A stretch of DNA of 64,000 bases from Phytophthora sp. 'mugwort' (lineage: Eukaryota; Oomycota; Peronosporomycetes; Peronosporales; Peronosporaceae). This document shows positions 31,633 to 41,819 of this stretch, piece by piece. A model generated the notes under the pieces. It saw only the letters and a program-made list of their open reading frames with translations. It did not search any database and was not told the DNA's origin. Position numbers and translations under genes: made by a program. Numbering within the stretch: position 1 is the first letter of the stretch; every line of letters starts with the position of its first letter. Location of the stretch: assembly GCA_033558025.1 (NCBI GenBank), contig JAUCEF010000014.1, forward strand, positions 2,356,001-2,420,000, given 5' to 3'.

Positions 31633-32543
31633 TCAACACGCAAAGGCTTCTTCCGAAGTGCTGGGGACATGACACTTCGTATTTTCGACATACAGCGCTA
31701 GTGGCCCCGCTTGAGGTGTAGAAACATACTCAGTCCAGACTCCATTTTGGCAAACTGGTGGTAGCAAGTACGGGTATCTATTCAAGTGTACAGTAGTGTG
31801 TACCCTTATAGTCTTGGACTTCCCCTCCGCTGTTCGTCCTGGTTGTTGGTCCTTAAAGATGATATTAGGCTGCAAAATTTCGCCAGTCGCGGAGACGACC
31901 AAAAGCACACTAGCGCGAGATGATCGCGTAATTTAGCCGACTTCTTCGAGCCGCGCTCTGCAATGATGCTTCCAGGTTCTTCATCATAGTAAACTGCAGT
32001 TTCATCAGCGTTGAAGATGTAGCCCCGAGCGTATCTTTAGCTACGGCTGCTCGAACATCCCGCGCGAACCTCCCTCGTTCTAGGAGCAGGTCTTCAATAG
32101 AAAGAACGGCGCCGAAAAGAGTCGCCATGGCGGTGGACGAAACACTGAAGCAGCCGATATAGACTAGCCTCCGTTCTTGAAATAAGATAGTTATCCATTC
32201 ATGTAGCGTGTTCCTCTTTAACGAAAGCAATGACATGACGCATCTGGAGAGGATAATCATCATCATGCAATGCCTTAGATCCACTGCACGATCTCTTCAG
32301 TTTATGGGTAAGAAAACGGCAGTCCTTGGCCTCTCAAGAATATAAATTGAAGCTTTCTTGCTGCTGCACGCCTCGCAGCTTGCTCTCCTTTTTTCTCCCA
32401 CGACCTCCACTTTTCATGCCGTACCGCGTCGCCTGCGCTGCCACAGACCGGCCTCCGCTGCTTTCATCAAGTACGTGCGCCTTGAAGGCATTGGTGATCT
32501 TCATCCGACGAGACCCTGTGTTTTTGATCTCGTCAGATGACAC
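31633..32543 (-). pseudogene. pogo/DDE_1 transposase relic, truncated
   Basis: The N-terminal piece (32543-32334) has a helix-turn-helix-like start, MKITNAFKAHVLDESSGGRS. Mixed frames across 32284-31910 give MRHVIAFVKEEHATWMDNYL near 32235 and GYIFNADETAVYYDEEPGS near 32005, with the first catalytic Asp in NADET. The following frame has VLLVVSATGEILQPNIIFK near 31890. The second motif reads LALYVENTKCHV near 31690, with Glu where the family usually has Asp. The third catalytic block (LPPNAT...QPLD) is not seen beyond 31633, so the element is truncated or diverged there. A related DDE_1 relic of a different subfamily lies next to it on the plus strand. Confidence 0.6.
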
Positions 32544-33183
32544 AACACCTGCAGTCTTGCCCCCCTCCCCACTCCCTCCCCCTTCGCTGATATCTTCGCC
32601 CTCCTTACTTTCTCCTTCCTCTCCAACTCTGGGAACCCGCTGCGATGAAGCGTCATCGACAACTCCCAGGCGCGCAGACGGGCTATAGCACCGTCGTCGT
32701 CGGTGCTGCTTATTGTGGCCATCAAATTAGGATGTTGGACGCGAACAACGCGCGTCGCGTTGCCAGTGGATGTGTTTGATCATAATTCGGAAAACGTTTT
32801 GTCGGAGAGACCCAGTAAAACTCGACTGTTAAATCAATGATATGACAGTGGAGGTTTGAAATCGTAATATGTACAAAAGGCATATCTACTACTAAAAAAA
32901 ACAACGTGTTGCTCTTGACGATGTACCATATTCTGACACACCCTATTTTGTGATACCTCCCCTGGAGTCATAATATGGTCAGTTGGTGATAGCGTGCCGT
33001 GCCAGTTTCGTGCACTGGACCACTCATGTTTCAGCACATTACAAATGAAAAAAATAAAATTTGGTAAACTATCAGTAGAAAGTATATCAGCTCTGCCACC
33101 AGTAAACCCTTTCAAACTGTATTCGTCAAGATACATTCCCGTCAAATTATCTGAAGGCTACAACCGCTACATCCACTACTATT
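32544..33183. other. Spacer between two divergent DDE_1 relics
   Basis: It probably contains the 5' ends of both neighbouring relics. No terminal inverted repeats or independent genes were recognised. Confidence 0.4.
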
Positions 33184-34612
33184 CCAGCGACTACACCCAT
33201 GCCACGTACACGATCGAAGCCCTCATCTCTGCTGTGAAGCGCGTTCTTGTCGGTGAAGATGCTCAGTATCAATGGTACCACGCATTCTGGGACGCACCGT
33301 TAGAGAGTGGATTGCGAAGGGGAAAATTGACATCTTTCGTTCGTCTGTCCCCCGTGGATCAGATTCTTTGCTGTGGCCTTCGGCAGAAACATGCTTGGTC
33401 TAGTGGATTGTCGGGCGCTAGATGGTGGACCACCCGGCTAGCCGCAAGGAGATCATTTACGGCATCCGTTCCATGGCCACAGGCCAACGTGTTGGTGGTG
33501 AATGGTACCTTCGCTTTATGGCTCGAAACCCGGTCCTCGCCGCAAGGACTTCTGAATCTGTAAGCAGGACTCGCAATTGTGTGAACAAGGGTACGTAGCG
33601 TTGTTGTTCAACGCACTGAATAAGGCCGTGATCGAGAACAAGCGACATCCATCGCGCGTCTTCAACATGGACGAGTCGTCCTTCAAACAAACAAGGGGGT
33701 CGTCAAGCACATCGTCGCTGGCAACAATGTTTGACATCAAAGAGGGCGTAGTCACCTTTCATGTTACGCCGATAGCATGCGCAACGCCTCGGGGCTCATG
33801 GTGCCGCCTGTGCTCGTGCTGCCGTTCCCAACGGTCAAGCTTGATATACTCAACGACTGTGCTGTGACGGGGACTGCGATGGATACTTCCAGCTCCGGGT
33901 TTAGAAAGGGGTTCTGTTCATTTGTGGCTGCGCTTCTTCGTGGCGAGCGTTCCGAACAAAGTTTAGCGACCAATGCGATATTTTTTAATCATGGACGGTG
34001 CTCATCACTATTCGCTAGAAATTGTTCTCGAGGCGGAACGGCTTGGCGTCCTCGCGCGTTTGCATCTATCAAATGCTACTCACTTGCTACCGCCGCTAGA
34101 TCTTGCAGTGTTTTCGTCGTTCAAAACCAAGCTACATTGCCTTATAGAGATCTAGATCTTGCACTGTTTTCGTCGTTCAAAACTAAGCTACGTTGTTTAC
34201 AGAGATCTATGTCCGTGGTAATGACTGCAACTATGTGGACAAAGCGGAAGCTATCAGCATGGCATGCGCTGCGTGGTCGACGTGCAAGATGGGTGGAAAT
34301 ATCAAGGCGGGTTTGCTGGATGCAGCCTTTTTTATCACCCCCCAAGCCTCGGATGGATGCCAGCATCGACAACTTCATCCGCAACCGGTGCCCCGGAGAC
34401 GAACAAGCTACTTTCGTGGCTTCTATCAATTAAAACGATGCAGAAGGAGATTATCATGCTGCCGCCATTCGAAACGCGTGCACGGAAGACAGCAACAATT
34501 TCTGGTCGTCTACTAGCCCGTGAAGCACCCGATACGATCGCAAGACCGACCACGAAGCCCAAGAAAACGACCAAACCCAAGAATAAGGTACCCAAGACGA
34601 AGAAGGTGTCCT
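33184..34612 (+). pseudogene. jerky/pogo-type transposase relic (DDE_1)
   Basis: Plus-strand pieces: ATYTIEALISAVKRVLVGED near 33205, then RTVREWIAKGKIDIF near 33295, which are the helix-turn-helix region. HPSRVFNMDESSFKQTRG near 33650 has the first catalytic Asp. MVPPVLVLPFPTVKLDILND near 33800 follows. YFLIMDGAHHYSLEIVLEAE near 33980 has the second Asp, and LHLSNATHLLPPLDLAVFSS near 34065 has the third in PLDLAVF. There is no intron between the second and third motifs, unlike the other pogo copies in this window. Several frameshifts break the gene. A 56-bp tandem duplication (34096-34207) repeats the sequence just after the last motif. The Lys/Pro-rich C-terminus ends at 34612. Confidence 0.7.
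34096..34207 (+). repeat. 56-bp tandem duplication inside the jerky/pogo relic
   Basis: Units 34096-34151 and 34152-34207 both begin CTAGATCTTGCA and continue TGTTTTCGTCGTTCAAAA, with a handful of differences. The unit encodes LDLAVFSSFKTKL in the first copy. Confidence 0.85.
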
Positions 34613-34620
34613 AGATCAAG

Positions 34621-35004
34621 ATTGGCAAAAGCAGCTTTGGTGACACCGCGATCCACTGTGCGACGCGGTCACGGAAACTACGGTTTAGATAAGACAAAGG
34701 ATCCGCCTTCGATTCACATGTCCATTTTTTGCTTGATGAGTTTGCATCTACATTTTATTGTTTGTTTCTATCTGCAGTGATGCGATATCCCTCTGTATGC
34801 CTGGGTCCACTGTGGTGTTAGGTTTTTGAGATTTCACAACCTCAAACCATTATCAGAAGGGGGGCGGGGCGATCATGGTACTGAGCAAACTGGCAGTCGA
34901 TTAATTCACCAGTTGGCAGACGTCGATCGCACGCGCAGTTCTGTGACGGCCACCGAGTGATCTTATATCTGAAAGTCAGCATACTAGTGATGAGTCGAGA
35001 TATT
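34621..35004. other. Spacer next to the tRNA-like gene
   Basis: No protein gene is recognised. The part adjoining the tRNA on its 3' side (34850-35004) has no run of four T residues on the RNA strand close to the tRNA end, so a normal polymerase III terminator is not evident. Confidence 0.4.
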
Positions 35005-35075
35005 GCTGCCAGGCGGAATCGAACCACCGACCTCTCGGTTATGAGCGGAGGGCTTCACCACTAAGCTATGGCAGC
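35005..35075 (-). tRNA. tRNA-Met (anticodon CAT), or tRNA-derived SINE head
   Basis: Read on the minus strand, a 71-nt cloverleaf is visible. The acceptor stem pairs GCTGCCA with TGGCAGC perfectly. The D stem is GCTT/AAGC with a 7-nt loop. The anticodon loop is CTCATAA, giving CAT. The T stem is GGTGG/CCGCC around TTCGATT. The internal promoter boxes fit: TAGCTTAGTGG (A box) and GGTTCGATTCC (B box). The anticodon stem CTCCG/CCGAG has one C-C mismatch. The acceptor end starts with G, so it is an elongator rather than an initiator type. A nearby T-run terminator is missing, which together with the mismatch leaves open a tRNA pseudogene or SINE. Confidence 0.75.
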
Positions 35076-35639
35076 GCTGCCGGGCAAGTCAGATTGGACT
35101 ATATTTATACACAAGTTTAAAAACTATAATTGTTAAAAACGCAATATTACATAACCTCTTACAACCGAATTTGGAGGGTCTTATCGCATTGCATAGGATT
35201 CCAACCACCCTCCATGCAAACAAAACAGAAACATAGATAAATGCGTCAGAAAAGTGCTCATTCGATAACATTGGTATGCATCAGTCAAGAGCTCTACTTG
35301 CGTTCTCAATTAGCGAATAGCGTTGTAAATCAGCTCAAAAAGGTGGAGATGACGCTTTTTAAGATGCCTCAAAACTAATAAACCAATACAAAGTATGAAC
35401 AAAACTGTGAAGGGTTGTCAAAATAGCACGGCACCTTACTACGTACTACTCTGTTCCACTTGAGTAGGCGCACTGAGGTTCATCTCCAAAACTCAACTAG
35501 ACTGCATTGGGCAAACATACTCACATGCTTGATCCACTAACTGCTGCCTAAGCGTCTAACTACCCGTCGTCATGAGCGTGTACTGCTTTGCAAGCAGCAG
35601 CCAGGCAAGCAATCCAGTGCCCATTCCCTTTTTGAAACG
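35076..35639. other. AT-rich spacer
   Basis: No gene or repeat recognised in about 560 bp upstream of the mariner relic. Confidence 0.5.
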
Positions 35640-37018
35640 ATGCCCGGACGCCCCGTACAGACACGCGACATCCAGTTTGCTACCCGCGTTGCCGTTGTGC
35701 GGTTTCTGACCCGGCACATTGTGGCTGGGGGGCACTAAAGGAGCCGTTAAGAAAGCTGTCGCTGCGTTGGGATATGTAGAGCCTCAGGCGCGAAGTTCTG
35801 ACCATACCGCACCAACGGACAGCTCTATTGGCTGCACCAAGGACAAGCCGCCCTCCTACACCAAGAAGACAATCGAGAGAGGAGATGGCTCGGCGTATTC
35901 GGCCGTGCCTCTTTGTCAACAGCAGAAGATTGTCTCCCACGCGAGAGCCGCTGCAATCCTGAAGACGACGCTTTGGCATCACCTGAAAGATGGAGCGCTT
36001 CGCCCGGTCGTGGAACACGTCATGCCGACATTGACCGACCGCCATGAGGACCGAAGCCTTCTCTTTGCGCTGGGCCACATTAGCGCCCCTTAGGTAAATT
36101 CGCTTGCTATCGTATATCATTATGGCAAAAAGTAACGGTGAAAGGTTTTCTATTTTGAATCTTAGGAGGCAGGATGTATTAAAGGCATCACATGTGTGAC
36201 GTCGTTCGTATTATGAAAAATGGTTTAACTTTTATAAAGCTTCATCGCAGTTTTATAAATTTTCCAAACGAGCCGCTGTCATACAGGTCTACGCCAAACA
36301 AGAGGTACATCGGCAAGGTAATTTTTCTGACGGCGGTGGCTCGACCTCGGTACAACTATCGTACGAAGCAAGCACTCGACATGAAGATCGGTATTTAGCC
36401 GATCACCGAAAGCAGCCCTGCTAAACTTTCGTCATCCAACCGGCCAGCTGGTACCATGGTGACGAAGAACGCCAAAACCATGACGCGGTCTGTCTACACA
36501 GGATGCTCAAAGAGCAAGTTTTCCTGCAATTCGCAGTAAACGGCCCGGTACGTATTCATTCACCTGTATTTGAGCGTATATTTTGCTGACTGTGATGTGA
36601 TCTATTATACTTAGGACGGAAGAAGGGCGTATTGCATGTCAGCAAGACCATTTCGGACCGCATTCCGTTCCTGCACAATCCCGACGTGGTACAGACGGGC
36701 GAACTAGAAGGCTAGCTCATCGAACTGATGTGCAAGCCGCCTAGGACGTCCGATCTGAATGTACTTGACCCCGGTGTCTTCTTGTCGCTACAAGCGTACC
36801 AGTACCAGCACGACTCGCGCGATCTGGACAGCCTCATTGAAGCTGTAAACTATGGATTCGAAAGGATATCGACGATTGACAAGTCGTTCATGACACTGCG
36901 GAAAGTCATGCGATGCGTGATTGCAGGCGGCGATGGCAATAATTGTTGTCTTCCACGTGTGCGAAAGGAGCACTATCGTAAAGTTGTTGCCCGGATGTCG
37001 TTGCACAGAGGTAATTGA
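35640..37018 (+). pseudogene. mariner-like transposase relic with a putative intron
   Basis: The plus strand gives VPLCQQQKIVSHARAAAILK near 35905 and LTDRHEDRSLLFALGHISAP near 36030, the N-terminal DNA-binding part. Then comes YRSTPNKRYIGKVIFLTAVA near 36290. Just before it, the expected first catalytic motif (IDEKWF) is hidden: the bases ATTATGAAAAATGG lack one G relative to ATT-GAT-GAA-AAA-TGG, so the deletion falls in the Asp codon. A GT-AG gap of 67 bp (36548-36614) interrupts the frame before KKGVLHVSKTISDRIPF. The final motif appears as TSDLNVLDPGVFLSLQAYQY near 36750, where the family has SPDLNVLDLG. Other stops and frameshifts are present, so the gene is dead. Confidence 0.65.
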
Positions 37019-37839
37019 GGAGGGGTTCAAGATGCTGAACGGGATGGGAGTCGCTAACTATATATATTTTTTTTGGGGGGGGGCGAAAACGTGTTGTGCC
37101 AAGTTGAATGTTGGCTGCTGAAGCCCAACTCACAGATGGGAAATACCGAGAAAAGGACTGAGAAAGGGACACGTGGTGAGAAGATGTGAGTGCAGGAGAG
37201 TACCGCTAACGTTCAATCAACCAGTCTTGGTTTTGCCAACAAGCTGAGAGTCGACCAAAGCATAGCAAATGTAGGATAAATCGTTTCCCGGATTCAATTG
37301 GTTGTTATTCAGCTTATTCGCAGAACCTATGATAATACCTTATTACAAGTTACCGCCATCCTACTGTAAGACAGTGAATTCGGAGCGATATTATCGTTCC
37401 AAACTGACACAGCTATAACATTTAAAAAAAATCTCCTTACAAAAAGTTGTGCACAAAAGCTCTGCTATATGTCACATCAGCTTAGGCCCAGTCTAGTATC
37501 TCATGGGCACAGGCTGGGACCAATCAGAGCTCGCCATTGCGGGACGCTTTGAGGGCGACACCCCCTCTGACCGTTGGGCATTTGTGTGGTGCGGGACAGG
37601 AATACACAAAATAGATGGCGCTGGCGACATCATCGATCATAGGCTGCTGGTTGCAAGACAATGCCTGTATTTGAATGGACAGTAGTGCTGGATGCCGAAC
37701 GAGTGGCTATGAGTCATGGGCTTGTCTTCTGTCAGCAGCACTATGGTTCATACTCATTGAGAAATTTCCTTCTTTTACTAAGCAAGATGAGCTCCACTGA
37801 TCCCGTCACCGACATCGTCCAACGCATAGGAAGCCCTCA
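37019..37839. other. Spacer with a 9-G tract
   Basis: No gene is recognised. A run of nine G residues lies at 37075-37083 and an AT-rich part follows. The right end may belong to the next Harbinger element. Confidence 0.4.
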
Positions 37840-38850
37840 ACCTGGAGAAACGGATGCTTCTCTACGTGCATATCACTAGATTCACGGCTAAGGATCTCCG
37901 CTCGGCATGCAAGGTATTCCGCGTTAAAGTCCGCTCCAAGAACGCTAACATGGACAATAAGGTAGGCTACGAGACTGTGCTGGTGAAGCTTGCGCGCTCG
38001 CGCCGAGAGAGTGAAGAGGCTGCGCGCGACCAGCGGGACAAGTTGCTTCAGGGGTCGGAGGGACAGCTGGCTCACTTGAAGGCACGCGCAAAACCAAGCA
38101 CTGCAGTTTCCGGCTGCTGAATTTCCTCTTCAGCGAGAAATTTCGTGATCGCCTTGGTGAGATGGGTACGCAGCCTACACGGTGCGAGCTCGATGTCGGT
38201 GCTGATGGTGGACATAACGCCTTTTGGCAGGAGGTGGCGGCGGAATATGTCACGAAGAACGTCGAGTACGATGAGCTGGTCCCGAAAGACGAGCCGTTTG
38301 ACGGCATTGATCCTCGCCACCTGGTGCCTCCGACGGTCCAAAACTTAATCAGATCTGGAAGGACACGTCTACCAAGTACGCGGCCGCCCATGCTCATGCT
38401 ACGCAGTCCGGTTCTCATGAGTCCGACTTTTATGACTTTTGTATGGGGCAGCTGGATGCACTTTTCGTGAGTGCGCGGGTATTGTACGATCGCATTCAAC
38501 GCCGCCGTGAGGAGCCTGCCAAAACACTGTCAAGTGGACACACTTACTGAATCATCGCCGTCGGCCGGAACCCACTGCTACAAGCCTCGCACTCAGAAGC
38601 GCAGGTCGGATATCAATGAGCTGATCTCCTACTTGAACACTCGATTTGGTTCTACGGAGAAGAAATATGCAAGAGAAAATGAAGAGAAGCTTGCTGCCAA
38701 GAGAGCCCGAACATTTACAGAGCTAGCGGAACTGACCGAGTCCCTGTGTTCCGCGGCACAGGCATGACTCAGTAGCGCAATTGTCGGCCGGCTTGAGACG
38801 AAGGTGGAGGAATATGTGAAGCTCGTTGGAGCAATTGACGCATCGGATTA
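37840..38850 (+). pseudogene. PIF/Harbinger accessory protein relic
   Basis: Plus-strand frames give FTAKDLRSACKVFRVKVRSK near 37880 and VGYETVLVKLARSRRE near 37965. Next, after a frameshift, come LLNFLFSEKFRDRLGEMGTQ near 38115 and CELDVGADGGHNAFWQEVAA near 38190. A later frame gives ESDFYDFCMGQLDALF and a charged C-terminus (KYARENEEKLAAKRARTF). This is the long accessory protein type that oomycete Harbinger elements appear to carry; I recognise the pattern but cannot assign a biochemical role. It converges on the transposase relic at 38870-40146. Confidence 0.5.
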
Positions 38851-38869
38851 ATCAACACAAGTGACTTTA

Positions 38870-40146
38870 TTAGTTAGGCCTGAAGAGATTCTTGGTCTTT
38901 ATCTTATCAACCATTGAGTCGCGCATAAAAGGGTTTGTATCATTTTCCCTCATTACTGTGGCTGGTGCGTAGCCCAATAGCGATACAAGAGAGTTCCCTT
39001 GGCGTCTAACTAACCCTTGCCTAGTGCACTCCTCCACGATGTCGTAAGTCGCAGTGTCAGCGTAGCGATGGTTCTGCACGAAGTTGTGCAGCCGAGATGC
39101 CCTTGAATAATACACGGTACCTTGTCCAAAGCAACCAACAATGGGCAAATATTTGCCACCGTCCAGCTAACAGGCGAAACGACATCCCAGTTCTGATCCT
39201 GAGCTGAGATAGATAGAAGTTGTGGGCATCCCGATAAGCATCCGTCGTCTCAGCACGCGTAAATGATGTTAGCATGTACGTATCACACACATACGCGTTG
39301 TCCCCAATTAAACAGAGTTCGCTCTCCATCTCGTTCATCTCGCTGTAACGACAGCAGGGCTTTTCAGCAGAGTGCCTTGCCTTGCATGCCTTGCCTTGCA
39401 TGACACTCTGCTGAAAAGACCTGCTGTCGTTACAGAAAAGCACATGCAAGGCAAGGCACTCTGCTGAAAAGCCCTGCTATCGTTACAGCTACCAGTCTGA
39501 ACGACATTGACGTAGGTGAACCGATACTGGTAGTCACAACACGCCTGTACATTAACCCCATGGCAGCGATAGTGCCCGCTATAATAACGTTGTGGCCTAA
39601 TGCCACTAGTCTCTGCCAGCCGCGGCGCTCTGGTTGCGCAAAGCTACCCGTCCACACAGCCAACATAGCCTACTCCTTCAGCACTCAAAGTCTTGAACGC
39701 CGCGGCCGTTGCTTCCCACGCTGTGGGCGAGCGTGGGAAGTACCAACTGTAACTCCCTCGAATCGTTAATGGCATCCACCACCAGCCAGACAATTCGGTA
39801 GAACGAGGCCTTCCTGACGCCGACGATACGGCGAATGTCGTGCATTGAGCGTCCAGCCAGGAACCTTAGCGTCAACTGGAGTGGGTTCTCGGTGGAGACC
39901 GAGCCCCCCCCCCCCCACCCGCGCATGGGGCGAGCGAAATAACCTTGGTGCGATCAAACCCCCCAGTTGCACGGACGCGGACGCAGGCATGCGGTAGCAC
40001 GCCTCAAACTGGCTTTCAGCCAGCAGCATATTAAGTTCATGGTCCCATTTGCGCATGGTGCGCACCCGCGTCAGCGCTCGTGGGGCTGGTAGCAGCGTCG
40101 ATAGCAGCAACCCCACCGACACGATCTGTTCCTCCATCGAAAGCAA
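38870..40146 (-). pseudogene. PIF/Harbinger transposase relic with inverted internal triplication
   Basis: Minus-strand pieces: MRKWDHELNMLLAESQFEAC near 40055; LTLRFLAGRSMHDIRRIVGV near 39870, the helix-turn-helix region; a degraded first-Asp region near 39630; ELCLIGDNAYVCDTYMLTSF near 39310 with the second Asp; then NFYLSQLRIRTGMSFRLLAG near 39200. At the last site the family has Glu in LRIRxEM, and here the codon reads GGG, consistent with a GAG-to-GGG change. The C-terminus RLHNFVQNHRY...LVRRQGNSLVSLLGYAP ends at 38870. A 13-C tract (39904-39916) and an inverted repeat of the gene's own sequence (39343-39488) disrupt it further. Confidence 0.7.
39343..39488. repeat. 46-bp inverted repeat plus extra inverted copy within transposase sequence
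   Basis: The 46 bases 39343-39388 (starting CTGTAACGACAGCAGGGC) are repeated as reverse complement at 39443-39488 with one mismatch. A shorter reverse-complement copy of the first 32 bases lies between them at 39404-39435. CCTTGCCTTGCATG is also doubled directly at 39375-39402. The repeated sequence encodes part of the transposase frame (SFQQSVMQGKA in one orientation), so the element's own coding DNA was copied and inverted in place. Confidence 0.9.
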
Positions 40147-41819
40147 GACGGAGGAGTGCTAGACACCAAACGGGGCCTTATCTATACACGGACGAATGCC
40201 GCGTCACAGCTCTCGTCCCACATCCCGTCCAGCGGTGACGGGAGGATACAAGGCTGGCCCATAAACGAAGTTAAATATTGCCGAAACCAGTTTCTTTAGC
40301 TTCGTCTCGGTAGTCGCAGAATTATCAAATTCGGTCTGCATCGATCAGTAGAAAATATTAATTCAAAAGTCTATATTAAAGTAGGACAGAGAAGTATAAT
40401 ACATATATTAATGGAGTCCGTGATTTCTACAAGGGATAGCAGTACTTATCTCTAGAGTAAACTGTGGTTTTCAAATAATCATACCTTAAAAAGTATGCAA
40501 GGTAAAATTAAGTGGACGGATGGCATGGCTTCAAGGCGGCTCGATGCGCTCGCTGGTGTCAGAACCCTAAACCCACTGCAGCTCGCAACGCTCTTTACGG
40601 TCCGTGCGTGTCTTGCACATTGAGCCAATACATGTTAAGCCAATACACGTGTTACCTCCAGACTTCGCGCTCGACCTGTGCAGATATATTAATACTTACA
40701 ATACTTACTCACATAATAAGTGCTGGTGCGGTTCTCCAGCATATATTTAGTATTGATTGTCCTCACCGAGAACATCCTTAAAACGTTTAGGTAACAACCA
40801 ACAGGGATATAGCTACATGTATCTAGTCGCCAATGTCAAGAAGCATATGGTAAGGCAAACCGCTGAGCACACGAAGACGTTAATTTGCCGCGTTTGTCTG
40901 ATCGACACGAGTGGGTGTGGGTGGTATCATAGTGCAACGGTACAGGATCGGCAAAATGGGGCGCTAATATAGCGCAAGTCACCAAAGCCTTCAAGTTCGT
41001 TTCATCCGCATCAGCCCCCAACGGCACGAATTCTTATCCTACCAACGGAACTCGACGCGTTAGGAGCCCACAGTGTGGGCCCCGCACCAGCCTTTCGACT
41101 ATATTGAGTAGCACGTTTGTGGCGGTTACCCGGCTGGTCTAATCAGTTCTGATGAAGAGCTCACGGCTCGTCTAGACGCCGCCAGCATTGAATACCTCGC
41201 CTCCCTATCCTCCTATCCGCCGGTCCGGATTAGTATCGGGGACTTCACCGGTGGTGCTGCGTGCAGCGAGTGGCTGACACAGGCTGTCAGGACGATCCAG
41301 CATGCAACGTGGTCGACGATCGCCAGCCAGCTGGGAAGTCTCTCATAAAACCTGTATAAATCGATAGTCTGCAACTCGTTCTCTTACTCGTATCACGTCC
41401 GATACAATTGAACACTATGCTCATAAGTAGGATCCGTCATGCCAGCAGCATCTACAGTACTGTAATGCCGCATATAGCAATGTTGCTTAGCTCTCAATCC
41501 GTTCTCGAAAGCTTTGGCTCCAAGTTGAAGTGGTTCGGTTTAGGGTATCTATTAAAGAAGGCAAGTAAGTTCGCGCACTTAGGAGGTGCATAGAATCGTG
41601 TCGTATACTTCCTTGTAGTATACCATACTTCACCCAAGAATCTAAAACAACTTGAAAATGTGAGTCCTCTCATTCCTACGCAACGATTGGTCGATTGGTC
41701 GTACTTAAACGAGCTTAAGTCCGTCTTGATCAGCTTTTCCGCGTGCGAACATAGGCCTCATTCGCCATTTCGCCCGCCGCAGCTCAAGTCCAGCCTAAGT
41801 CACCACCCTCCGCCACACA
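40147..41819. other. Gene-poor region upstream of ornithine aminotransferase
   Basis: About 1.7 kb. A plus-strand frame of about 78 codons at 41114-41349 is open but has no recognised domain. It is followed by TATAAATCG and a T/C-rich stretch reminiscent of LTR ends, which I could not substantiate. The last few hundred bases should hold the promoter of the aminotransferase. Confidence 0.4.

Noticed and set aside
41114..41349. 78-codon frame and LTR-like tail as a gypsy or copia fragment
   Set aside because: No gag, protease or polymerase motif and no second LTR copy were found.
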